Shown in pieces: positions 1 to 6,087 of a DNA stretch of 11,655 bases. A program made the position numbers and the translations under genes. Positions within the stretch are counted from its first letter, which is position 1, and the number at the start of each line of letters is the position of its first letter. The stretch is from Desulfovibrionaceae bacterium UBA3823 (GTDB lineage Bacteria; Desulfobacterota; Desulfovibrionia; Desulfovibrionales; Desulfovibrionaceae): positions 1,145-12,799 of the forward strand of contig DFDR01000039.1 in assembly GCA_002369295.1 (NCBI GenBank), written 5' to 3'. Below the pieces are notes generated by a model. It was given only the letters and a program-made list of their open reading frames with translations. It did not search any database and had not been told where the DNA came from.

Positions 1-81
1 GGGGAGAGAGCCGATCTCCGGGCGGACGACCGGCAGCGTCTCGCAGCGGTGCGACTGCATGCGTTTCTTCTTTCTTGCCAT
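1..81 (-). CDS. N-terminal fragment of an unidentified protein, possibly an IS110-type transposase (partial)
   Basis: An ATG at 79-81 on the minus strand opens a frame that runs off the left edge after 27 codons. It begins MARKKKRMQSHRCETLPVV. The basic start followed by an HRCE-LPV-type motif recalls the N-termini of some IS110-family transposases, just before their first catalytic aspartate, but the expected Gly-Ile-Asp motif is not in the visible part and the next residues (PEIGSL) do not fit well. No good ribosome binding site precedes the ATG. The piece is GC-rich, unlike the more AT-rich 82-340 stretch beside it, so a junction between DNA of different origin may lie near 81. What is seen is an open frame; the family is a guess. 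A competing frame from an ATG at 257 is also open to the left edge. Confidence 0.3.
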   Translation of the reverse strand, partial: MARKKKRMQSHRCETLPVVRPEIGSLP

Positions 82-255
82 GCAGAGATTTTGGGAAATT
101 TTCTAAACATTTTCAAGCCCGCGCAGGGATGTTTGTCAGCCATCCCGTGAGCGGATACGTTCTCCAGCGTAGGCATCACGTCCTTGAACATGCACTTTGT
201 GAAAAACCAGCCGAAATGGAAAGCACCTCTGTAAGACTTGTAGGAGGAATTATCC

Positions 256-648
256 ATAGGAATTCACCGATACGCTTGAAGGTTTCAATATAATCACGGC
301 CAAATTGTTTCAAGATGCTATGTAAGCTTCCCCATAGGAAAGAACTTTGTGATAGCAGACTTTGCCGATGGCGATCCGGATGCCAGGATTGAGCTGATTT
401 TTATTGGCACGATGGAGTGGCTTCTGCGTCACGGATGGATCTTCATGACCAGCCCAAAAGTGATCGGACCGTACTTCTACGGCGTTCAGCTTACGGAGAA
501 GGCACTGAAGGCGCTGGGTCTGCTTCCCGTTGCCGTCCAGGAAAAGCAGTCCACCGGCACTCAGCGCATAGAGGCCGCGAGGGACGGCAAATGGACTGCC
601 GTACCCAAGCTTCTCTTGGCCATGTACCAGGCTGCGGGCGCCGCGTAG
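256..648 (+). pseudogene. Unknown phage-type protein, interrupted by two compensating single-base indels
   Basis: A strong AGGAGG (242-247) sits 8 nt before AT-A-GG at 256-260. Removing one base at about 258 restores an ATG and the reading MEFTDTLEGFNIITAKLFQD. That frame stops at a TAA at 322-324. Adding one base at about 317-321 joins it to a second frame reading YVSFPIGKNFVIADFADGD and on to a TAG at 646-648. The repaired gene is 131 codons, a whole number because the two indels cancel. The repaired protein has a C-terminal stretch VQLTEKALKALGLLP that resembles winged-helix ends, and the overall pattern recalls uncharacterised proteins found in phage and plasmid regions. I know no function. 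As sequenced, only the GTG at 349 could start the distal part, without a ribosome binding site. It converges on the minus-strand regulator with an 11-nt gap. Either a real pseudogene or read errors would explain it. Confidence 0.6.
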
Positions 649-659
649 CGTTCCCATGC

Positions 660-928
660 TCATGCCTCCGCTCCCGGGGCTAAGGCATCGCCCCCGTCGT
701 GCCGATAAGGCTGTTGGCCGGACGGCTCCGGTGGCCACAGGTCGGGACGCAGGTCGCTGAGCGGGATGCCGAAGGCGCGGTGGTACTTCAGCGCCGACTC
801 GGCGCTAATCCGACGCAGTCCATGGCAATGGAAGAAGGGCGCGTTGTGAGTGTTAAAGCCCGCGATCTCTGCCATTGCCCGATAGGTCAGCTCATGAGTC
901 GACCGGTATTTTCCAAGGGGTTGTTCAT
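660..928 (-). pseudogene. Cro/YdaS-like helix-turn-helix regulator, frameshifted near its start
   Basis: The minus-strand frame ending at a TGA (660-662) encodes a small DNA-binding-type protein: residues around MAEIAGFNTH, then RRISAESALKYHRAFGIPLS and DLRPDLWPPE. The pattern of Ala-Glu recognition helix followed by Gly-Ile-Pro and L-R-P-D-(V/L)-W is typical of Cro/YdaS-like phage regulators. The open frame extends back only to a TTG at 995, inside an operator-like repeat, which is an unlikely start. An ATG at 926-928 reads MNNPLEN and then stops; adding one A to the A4 run (909-912 on the plus strand) turns it into MNNPLEKYRSTHELTYRAMA and continues to the end, giving 89 residues. The middle of the motif (FNTHNAPFFHCHG) fits a helix-turn-helix loosely. 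It is divergent from the CI-like gene at 1019, the classic layout of a phage lysis-lysogeny switch. I infer it is a decayed Cro-like partner. Confidence 0.6.
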
Positions 929-1018
929 GACTCGCTTTGTCTACAACTGTACATATAGTGTCAAGCAGGCTCTGACTGGTGTTTGCTGTAGACAAACGCT
1001 CAACGTAAGGACGGGGAT
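929..1018. promoter_or_regulatory. Divergent operator/promoter region between Cro-like and CI-like genes
   Basis: Between the inferred starts of the two divergent regulators, TTTGTCTACA at 936-945 is exactly repeated in inverted orientation as TGTAGACAAA at 987-996. The second copy sits in a 17-bp imperfect palindrome with 5-bp arms GTTTG and CAAAC (981-997), a size typical of phage repressor operators. The first copy includes TTGT-CT-ACAA (937-946), itself palindromic. On the minus strand a TTGACA -35 box (964-959) and a weak TAGACA -10 (943-938, 15-bp spacing) would place a cro-type promoter over the first site. I cannot pick a clear promoter for the CI-like gene. What is seen is the repeat; operator function is inferred from its position. 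Confidence 0.55.
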
Positions 1019-1481
1019 ATGGACAAGTGGAGCAACACCGCCGACAAGGCTTTGGCAGGCCATCCTAAACAGGGTGCGCGAACTCAGGGCTGAAGACGAA
1101 TCTCTACAGGCCATAGCCAACAGCGTCGGCGTCAAAGGACGCGCCATCGTAGGACACTGGCTCTCTGGTATCCGCAAAGCAAATGGCGCCCCTTTCGCAG
1201 CTCTCATGACTTACGTGGAACGCCTGGGCATCGACTACCGCAGCTATTTCCCCGGCGTGGAGCTCCATGTGCAGGAGACGGTCTCAGACTGCGCCACGTG
1301 CAGGAAGCTTCTGACGAAGGAGAAGGAGATCCAGAAGCTTCAGCAGCAGGTGGACAGGATGCGCCTGGAGCTGGCCAAGCGCGACGGCATGGTGGAAGCC
1401 CTCGAGCGGCAGCTGGACATTGAGCGCAAGACAGGCAGGCAGGCAGAGACGGTGCCTGCGGAACGCAAGATGGCGGGGTAG
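1019..1481 (+). pseudogene. CI-like helix-turn-helix regulator with coiled-coil tail, frameshifted
   Basis: AAGGA at 1007-1011 lies 7 nt before an ATG at 1019 that reads MDKWSNTADKALAG and stops at 1091-1093. In the next frame from about 1050 the sequence reads WQAILNRVRELRAEDESLQ, then IANSVGVKGRAIVGHWLSG and LMTYVERLGIDYRSYFPG, a helix-turn-helix domain of the kind found in short phage repressors, and continues to a TAG at 1479-1481. Removing one T from the GCTTTGG run at 1050-1055 joins the frames into MDKWSNTADKAWQAIL and gives 153 residues. After the DNA-binding part come a CATC pair (C-x-x-C) and a heptad-rich helix (KEKEIQKLQQQVDRMRLELA), probably for dimerisation; there is no LexA-type autocleavage domain. 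The partner is the divergent Cro-like gene. As sequenced, only the distal part could be made, without a suitable start. Confidence 0.65.
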
Positions 1482-1551
1482 ACGGGCGAAGGCCCTGCAG
1501 GGTGATACCGTTGGAGGAAGCGAAGACGTTATAGGGAAAAGGATTTTATAT

Positions 1552-2658
1552 ATGTCTATAAAATATCACTACGGATGCTTTCCGCCTTCAGACGAACTTA
1601 TTGACTGGAATAAAATTATACCATTGCTTGGCCCAACATATGCAGCTGTAGCTAATTATGGTGGTATTTTATCTGCTATTCCAAACCCAGCAGTCCTTTT
1701 GACGCCGTTAACAACACAGGAAGCTGTCCTTTCTTCTAGAATCGAGGGAACACAAGCAACTATTGGTGAAGTGTTTGAATTTGAAGCAACAGGCGACACA
1801 GGAAAATTTAATGAAGAAAGAAAAAATGATATATCTGAAATATTGAATTATAGAAAAGCAATGGCTGAAGCTGTTAAACAGCTAAACACATATCCTCTAT
1901 CTATTAGAGTTTTAAAAGCTATTCACCAAGTCTTACTGGAAAACGTACGAGGAACGAACAAAGCTCCAGGTGAATTTCGTAAAATTGCAAACTGGATTGG
2001 CCCCTATGGATGTTCCATTGAAGAGGCGTATTTTGTGCCGATAAGCGCAGACAAGCTTTTAGATGGCATCTCAACATGGGAAAAATTCATACATCAAGAG
2101 TTCAAAGACAACATTGTTAAGCTAGCTCTTCTTCATGTTGAATTTGAATCCTTACATCCATTTCTTGATGGAAATGGGCGTTTGGGAAGAATTTTTATAC
2201 CTCTATTTTTATGGCAGACTGGTATCATCTCTCTCCCAATGTTCTATATAAGTGCTACTTTAGAAAAAAGAAGAGAAGAATATTATCAAAAACTTAGAAA
2301 TGTTTCTCAAAACAACGGTTGGACAGACTGGATTGTTTTCTTCTTGGATGCAGTAAAAGAGCAAGCGGATAATAACAAAAACAAGGCAAAGCAAATACTT
2401 GATTTATACGATGAGATGAAAGATAAAATACAGTCAATAACTAACTCTAGATTTGCAATCTCATTGTTAGATTTTATATTTAAAAGACCGATATTCAGCA
2501 CATCATTATTTGTTGAAGAAACAAAAATTCAAAAAAGTTCAGCACAAAGACTTCTTTTGCAATTACAGGAGAACAACATTATATCAGTCCTGCAAGAAGG
2601 AAAAGGGCGTAAAGGTGCAGTGCTGTCATTCCCGGCGATTCTCTCCATCACGGAATAG
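1552..2658 (+). CDS. Class II Fic family protein adenylyltransferase (SoFic-like) with C-terminal winged helix
   Basis: The 368-residue protein has the three parts of SoFic-like enzymes. Residues 1-80 are a Fic N-terminal domain with SSRIEGT at 61-67; this is the inhibitory helix motif (S/T)xxxE(G/N), with Glu65 expected to block ATP in the active site. The Fic core carries HPFLDGNGRLGR at 202-213, a perfect match to HPFx[D/E]GNGRxxR with catalytic His202. The last ~80 residues look like a winged helix. The family transfers AMP from ATP to hydroxyl side chains of target proteins and can self-modify; no target can be read from the sequence. I chose the ATG at 1552 because AAAGGA at 1537-1542 precedes it and homology begins there; the frame is open further upstream but unlike a protein. 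The gene is strongly AT-rich until its last ten codons while the flanks are GC-rich, a clear sign of transfer. No antitoxin gene is adjacent, as expected for the self-inhibited class. Confidence 0.93.
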   Translation: MSIKYHYGCFPPSDELIDWNKIIPLLGPTYAAVANYGGILSAIPNPAVLLTPLTTQEAVLSSRIEGTQATIGEVFEFEATGDTGKFNEERKNDISEILNYRKAMAEAVKQLNTYPLSIRVLKAIHQVLLENVRGTNKAPGEFRKIANWIGPYGCSIEEAYFVPISADKLLDGISTWEKFIHQEFKDNIVKLALLHVEFESLHPFLDGNGRLGRIFIPLFLWQTGIISLPMFYISATLEKRREEYYQKLRNVSQNNGWTDWIVFFLDAVKEQADNNKNKAKQILDLYDEMKDKIQSITNSRFAISLLDFIFKRPIFSTSLFVEETKIQKSSAQRLLLQLQENNIISVLQEGKGRKGAVLSFPAILSITE

Positions 2659-2706
2659 CCGTCAGCCTGCGGGTGCCCTTGTCGCCCGCCCATAAGACAC
2701 AAGCCA

Positions 2707-2744
2707 TTTTGTGACCCGCAAAATCAAAAATACGGGTCACAAAA
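2707..2744. repeat. 12-bp perfect inverted repeat downstream of the Fic gene
   Basis: TTTTGTGACCCG at 2707-2718 is exactly complementary to CGGGTCACAAAA at 2733-2744, with a 14-nt A/T-rich loop. The runs have the wrong order for an intrinsic terminator (T before and A after the stem on both strands), so I read it as a protein-binding palindrome or a remnant of a mobile-element end. It lies 48 nt after the Fic stop codon, close to where base composition returns to GC-rich. Confidence 0.75.
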
Positions 2745-2796
2745 AAGCTTGCCCCTCATCCATGGTGCACAACCCTCAGCCAGGAAAACCTTGCCT

Positions 2797-2961
2797 ATGA
2801 CGCACAATCGCATCAAGTCCGTGAAACCCCTGCCGGGCATGCGTCTGCTTGTGGAGTTCCGCGACGGTACCGTCAAGGAATGCAACTTTGTCATCTATCT
2901 GGACAGATGGGACGCTCTCAAGCCTCTGTTGGAGGGATTATGCAAAGCTTTGCATAATCCC
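2797..2961 (+). pseudogene. Truncated DUF2442-type gene
   Basis: From the ATG at 2797 the frame reads MTHNRIKSVKPLPGMRLLV, then EFRDGTVKECNF and YLDRWDALKPLLEG. The opening 'IKSVKPLPGMRLLVEFRDG' and the 'YLDR...LKPL' element match the start and middle of DUF2442-family proteins, small proteins of about 80-90 residues with no established reaction that are often found beside toxin-antitoxin genes. A weak AGGA at 2782-2785 precedes the start. The frame stays open to a TAG at 3052-3054, but after about residue 47 it passes through a perfect palindrome and then reads a transposase sequence in the wrong frame, so the family-specific end is missing. I conclude the 3' part was lost in the rearrangement that brought in the transposase fragment. 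The family call is from pattern memory and moderate in strength. Confidence 0.55.
2934..2961. repeat. 28-bp perfect palindrome at a gene-gene junction
   Basis: The arm GGGATTATGCAAAG (2934-2947) is followed immediately, with no spacer, by its exact reverse complement CTTTGCATAATCCC (2948-2961). Homology to a DUF2442-type gene stops at its left edge and homology to an ISAs1-type transposase begins at its right edge (codon 2958-2960). Two abutted identical element ends, or a product of rearrangement, are possible origins. Confidence 0.85.
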
Positions 2962-3185
2962 TACATTGGATACTTGACGTCACTCTTCGTGAGGATGACT
3001 GTCGCATCCGCAAGGACAACGGGCCCCACAACTTTGCCATCCTGCGGCGCATAGCCCTGGCCCGCATCAAGAACAGCATGAGCAAGGCCGGCGATCCACG
3101 GGTCAAGACCGTCAGACAGGCCACCCGAATGGCCATGCTTGATCCTGAATATGCCCTCAGGCTTTTTACCGACGGGGAAGTCTAA
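2958..3185 (+). pseudogene. C-terminal remnant of an ISAs1-family (IS4-like DDE) transposase
   Basis: A frame opening right after a TAA inside the palindrome reads SLHWILDVTLREDDCRIRKD, then NGPHNFAILRRIALARI, and ends at a TAA at 3183-3185. The pattern LHW-(V/I)-LDV-F/L-RED and the N-FA-LRR-ALN-like stretch is the conserved C-terminal part of ISAs1/H-repeat transposases, immediately after the third catalytic residue (Glu of the E-N-x-LHW motif). The remnant therefore starts just behind that Glu and lacks all three catalytic acids, so it is inactive. The last 35 codons diverge from the usual ending and include DPRVKTVRQATRMAMLDPEY. Just after the stop, GATGCGTTCACCCTG (3186-3200) could be the right end of the element, but I see no matching left end. 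No start codon or ribosome site serves this frame. Confidence 0.75.
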
Positions 3186-3212
3186 GATGCGTTCACCCTG
3201 AGGCATGCCCAG

Positions 3213-3239
3213 CTGCCCGTTCCCTGCCGAAGCGGGCAG
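3213..3239. repeat. Hairpin-forming inverted repeat between the transposase remnant and the TMEM43 gene
   Basis: CTGCCCG (3213-3219) pairs with CGGGCAG (3233-3239) around a 13-nt loop. There is no T run after it. It could stop read-through from the decayed element or be chance in GC-rich DNA. A second short stem, AGCCCC/GGGGCT at 3297-3302 and 3317-3322, lies just before the ribosome site of the next gene. Confidence 0.35.
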
Positions 3240-3341
3240 TGCTAGTCTTGCGGGGCTGGCGGAGCGCATCAAGCGCTTTCCGCATCAGAGAAACTCAGCC
3301 CCTGCTCCGGAAAGTCGGGGCTTCACACAGGAGACTGCGTC

Positions 3342-4709
3342 ATGAAGAAGATGCTGACTGCCGTTATCGGCATAGTCCTCTTCCTTGGAGGCACGGGACT
3401 GCTCTGGTGGAACGAAGGCCGCACGGTGAGCGTCGGCGATGCCATCAGCGAGGCCGAGCGCGCTGTCGTGGATCTGCCCTCCGTCGCCAGCGTCGATCCT
3501 TCCTTCGATGCCAAGCTGGTCCACGCCTTCGGCCGGGCCGAAACCAAGGCCGGCGTCAAGGATCCCCTGTTCCCCGGCGTGGCGGCCAAGGGGCTCGCCC
3601 TGCGTCGCAGCGCCGAATTCTACCAGACGGTGGAGCACGAGGAGAGCGAGCAGTCCAAGAAGGGGGGCGAGACGTCCGCCACAACCTACCGCTACTCCAA
3701 CGAGTGGGTGCCCAGTCCCGTCACGGAGAGCTTTGCCAATCGTCCCAACAACAACATGGTCCTCATGGACGTCGATGACGACACGGCCTATGCCGGAGAC
3801 GCCGCGCTTGGCGCCTACCGCCTCGACGACGCGCTGGTGCGCGAGGTGCCCGGCGAGAAGGCGCTCGACTGTGGCTTCAGCGGCGAAGTGCTCCAGCGCA
3901 TGCAGAACGCCCTTCCGCTGAACGCCAAGGGCAGGCGTCTGCTCTGGAGTGCCGGCCCCGGCATGCTCTACATCGGCGCCGATCCCTCCCATCCCAGCAT
4001 CGGCGACGTGCGCGTGAAGTTCTTCTACGTGCCTGAAGGCGAGATTTCCCTTCTTGCCCAGGTCTCTTCCGGCACCTTCAAGCCCTGGAAGGCCAGTGGC
4101 GGCCAAAGCTTCTTCCTCGTCGAACGCGGAAGGCAGCAGGCCTCACAGATGCTCGAGAACGCCAGGGACAGCAACGTCGTGATGTGCTGGAGCCTCCGCG
4201 TCCTCGGAGCCATTCTCGCCATGGTAGGCCTGCGCATGGTCGTGGCTCCAGTTGCCCTGCTGCTGAACGCCATCCCCCTGCTTGGGGGCATCGCCGAGAT
4301 GGGCCTCTCCCTGGCGGCCGGTCTCGTGGGCTTTGCCTGGTCGCTCGTCGTCGTTGCTGTCGCATGGGTGCGCTTCAGGCCGTTGCTGGCTATCGCCATG
4401 CTCGTGTTTGCCGTCGCTCTCGTGGTCTTTGTGAGCATCAGAGTCCGCAGGAAGCATTTCCAGGTGCCCAGCCAGCACCCGCAGATGGTCGGCACCCCGC
4501 AGGGTCCCTACGGCCAGGCACCGCAGGGCCCCTACGGCCAACCCCAGGCCCCGTACGGCCAGGCACCGCAGGGCCTCTACGGCCAGCCCCAGGCCCCGTA
4601 CGGCCAGGCACCGCAAGGCTCCTACGGCCAGCCCCCCAGCGGCGGCTATGGCCAGCAGGGGCAGCATCCGGACTTCCAGGGTTCCGAACAGGGGCCCCGG
4701 CGCCAGTAG
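3342..4709 (+). CDS. TMEM43-family membrane protein with Pro-Tyr-Gly-Gln repeat tail
   Basis: 455 residues. AGGAG at 3328-3332 supports the ATG at 3342. Residues 4-24 form an N-terminal membrane helix ending in WWNEGRTV, the hallmark of TMEM43 (DUF1625) proteins, followed by a large extracytoplasmic-type domain (about 25-280) with the conserved YSNEWVPSPV. A hydrophobic block at about 285-367 holds three or four further membrane helices, the last in RPLLAIAMLVFAVALVVF. From 386 the tail is low-complexity: PQGPYGQA- and PQAPYGQA-type units with seven YGQ triplets. Eukaryotic TMEM43 (LUMA) is an inner nuclear membrane protein; the bacterial role is unknown to me. It seems to be a single gene: upstream is the transposase remnant, downstream a long gap. 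The tail is not part of the family core and may be cytoplasmic and self-interacting. Family call is firm, function open. Confidence 0.85.
   Translation: MKKMLTAVIGIVLFLGGTGLLWWNEGRTVSVGDAISEAERAVVDLPSVASVDPSFDAKLVHAFGRAETKAGVKDPLFPGVAAKGLALRRSAEFYQTVEHEESEQSKKGGETSATTYRYSNEWVPSPVTESFANRPNNNMVLMDVDDDTAYAGDAALGAYRLDDALVREVPGEKALDCGFSGEVLQRMQNALPLNAKGRRLLWSAGPGMLYIGADPSHPSIGDVRVKFFYVPEGEISLLAQVSSGTFKPWKASGGQSFFLVERGRQQASQMLENARDSNVVMCWSLRVLGAILAMVGLRMVVAPVALLLNAIPLLGGIAEMGLSLAAGLVGFAWSLVVVAVAWVRFRPLLAIAMLVFAVALVVFVSIRVRRKHFQVPSQHPQMVGTPQGPYGQAPQGPYGQPQAPYGQAPQGLYGQPQAPYGQAPQGSYGQPPSGGYGQQGQHPDFQGSEQGPRRQ
4497..4655 (+). repeat. In-frame tandem repeat encoding P-Q-x-P-Y-G-Q units
   Basis: Within the TMEM43-family gene, residues 386-438 carry seven YGQ triplets (Tyr390, 398, 405, 413, 420, 428, 436), spaced alternately 8 and 7 residues for the first five. 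The underlying DNA repeat is about 45 bp (15 codons), near-identical in its first two copies and decaying later, so it probably grew by slippage or unequal exchange and may vary in copy number. Confidence 0.85.
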
Positions 4710-5430
4710 ACGCACCTCGTGCCGCCTCTGGGACGGCTTGGCATGCGGGATGGACGACAGCCTATAGCGGCACTGCCTGCACGTCTGCCTGCCCGCTCCG
4801 TCTATCCGACGGAGAAGCATGGCGACTGGGACTGGCGGGGCTTCGAGTTCTTGTTGTCGCGATGCTTCACGGCGGCGCCTCGATGACGGAGCCCGCAGCC
4901 CCCGCCATCGCCTCCTCTGGCACCGGCGCCTGCTGCAGTCCTTCCTCGTTCAGGCTTGCGCACGGGGGTGCCGAGAGGCGGAAGGCCGTCTCCGCAGGCT
5001 GTGCAGCCGCCATGGATCTGCTTAGCCCTGTTCCGAAGCGCGGGAACGGCCAGCTGGGGCGCTTGGCTGCGGGGCCTTGACGGACCTGCCTCCATGGAGC
5101 ATCGTTGTGCAATCGGAAGTGCTTCGGCGTGCCGGATTCCATCAGGCACAGGAGGCTTCCGGCTCTGAACCATCACGGGGCAGCCATGGGACAGCCATGG
5201 GGCGGCGATGAATTTCGAGTGTTCTCACTCTCCGCAATAGCGGGGCCTCGCCATTTGCGGACTCGCTTCCCGCGTGGCGGGGACAATCCCAGGCTCCCTG
5301 CGCCGCGGGGCTGTCCTGCAGGCGCAGGCATGCCGGCGAGGCACAGTGCGCCGCTCGGGACGTGCCGGCAATTCTGGCGCCGCTTGACTGGCGTGCAGGC
5401 CGCCCCGGACTGACTGGAACACGAAGGGCC
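4710..5430. other. 720-bp gap without a recognisable gene
   Basis: No frame on either strand reads like a protein family I know; the open frames here are rich in Arg, Ala, Ser and Cys, as expected from GC-rich noncoding DNA, and lack good ribosome sites. I see a 7-bp stem with a 5-nt loop (CTCCGTC/GACGGAG, 4796-4814), 87 nt after the TMEM43-family stop codon, which could act in termination although no T run follows, and a short direct repeat (CAGCCATGGG, 5179-5201 area). The gap may hold the promoter of the response regulator at 5431, a small RNA, or a decayed gene. Confidence 0.5.
4796..4814 (+). terminator. Possible terminator hairpin after the TMEM43-family gene
   Basis: CTCCGTC (4796-4802) and GACGGAG (4808-4814) form a perfect 7-bp stem with loop TATCC. 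The absence of a following T run makes intrinsic termination uncertain; it could protect the 3' end or be chance. Confidence 0.3.
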
Positions 5431-6087
5431 ATGGAAACGCCGTCGCGCATACTTCTCATAGACGACCACCGGCTCCTCATGGAAGGAGAGCGGAGCCTGC
5501 TTGCTCCCTACGCCCATCTGCGCATCGTCGGCCAGGCCGCAAGCGGCGAGGAGGGCATAGCCAGCGCCGCGGCGCTGCGCCCCGACATCTGCCTGCTCGA
5601 CCTCTCCATGCCGGGCATAGGCGGTGTCGAGGCCTGCCGGGGCGTGCTCGAAACCCTGCCGGACTGCAAGGTCGTCATCTACTCTCGCCACGACGACGGG
5701 CGCTTCCTGCTGGAGCTCTTTCAGGCCGGCATCTGGGGCTACGTCTGCAAGAAAGACAGCCCCGGACGCCTGCTGCAGGCCGTGGAGGCCGTGCGCCGGG
5801 GCGAGGTCTTCATGGGGCTGCCCGATCCGGCGGGCGAGCGGACGGCCATGCTGCGCAAGTGCCGTTCGGTCAAGCGCGACGACTCCATCTCGATGCTTTC
5901 GCCCAGGGAGCGCGAGATACTGCGCCTGCTGGCAGACGGCCTCTCGGTCAAGGACGTGGCCGAAGCCCTCTTCATTTCCCCCAAGACTGTCGAATCCCAC
6001 AAGTACAACATCCTGACCAAGCTCAAGGCGGGTTCGCTGGCAGATCTTGTGAAAATTGCCCTCAAGAACGGGCTCATCCAGGTCTAG
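5431..6087 (+). CDS. NarL/FixJ-type response regulator
   Basis: 218 residues. The receiver (about 5-125) has the acidic pair Asp11-Asp12, phosphoacceptor Asp57 in LLDLSMPG, Ser84 in the switch position and Lys106 in YVCKKD. After a linker, a LuxR-type helix-turn-helix domain (about 156-215) reads LSPREREILRLLADGLSVKD and ISPKTVESHKYNILTKL, the classic four-helix DNA-binding fold. The ATG at 5431 is chosen because receiver homology starts directly after it; upstream in-frame sequence is unlike protein, and only a weak GAAGGG (5423-5428) precedes it, close to the start. On phosphorylation such proteins dimerise and bind promoters. No kinase is directly adjacent; the nearest is at 7945, so that kinase may be the partner and the TSUP operon a target. 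The 188-nt gap to the permease suggests a separate promoter there. Confidence 0.93.
   Translation: METPSRILLIDDHRLLMEGERSLLAPYAHLRIVGQAASGEEGIASAAALRPDICLLDLSMPGIGGVEACRGVLETLPDCKVVIYSRHDDGRFLLELFQAGIWGYVCKKDSPGRLLQAVEAVRRGEVFMGLPDPAGERTAMLRKCRSVKRDDSISMLSPREREILRLLADGLSVKDVAEALFISPKTVESHKYNILTKLKAGSLADLVKIALKNGLIQV

Noticed and set aside
1..257. Minus-strand frame from an ATG at 257 open to the left edge (MDNSSYKSYRGAFHFGWFF)
   Set aside because: It overlaps the AGGAGG and start of the plus-strand pseudogene, has no ribosome site, and becomes Arg/Ser-rich towards the edge; kept only as an alternative.
1046..1056. Programmed +1 frameshift in the CI-like gene
   Set aside because: There is no rare or stop codon in the decoding site, no upstream Shine-Dalgarno-like stimulator at the right distance, and neighbouring genes carry similar indels, so decay or error is simpler.
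2707..2744. Intrinsic terminator after the Fic gene
   Set aside because: On either strand the stem is preceded by T and followed by A, the reverse of what termination needs.
4497..4655. CRISPR-like or noncoding tandem repeat
   Set aside because: The repeat is in frame within a membrane protein gene and has no unique spacers.
4802..5176. 124-codon minus-strand frame in the gap before the response regulator
   Set aside because: It has no ribosome site and no recognisable motif, and is rich in Pro, Arg, Gly and Ala as in random GC-rich DNA.
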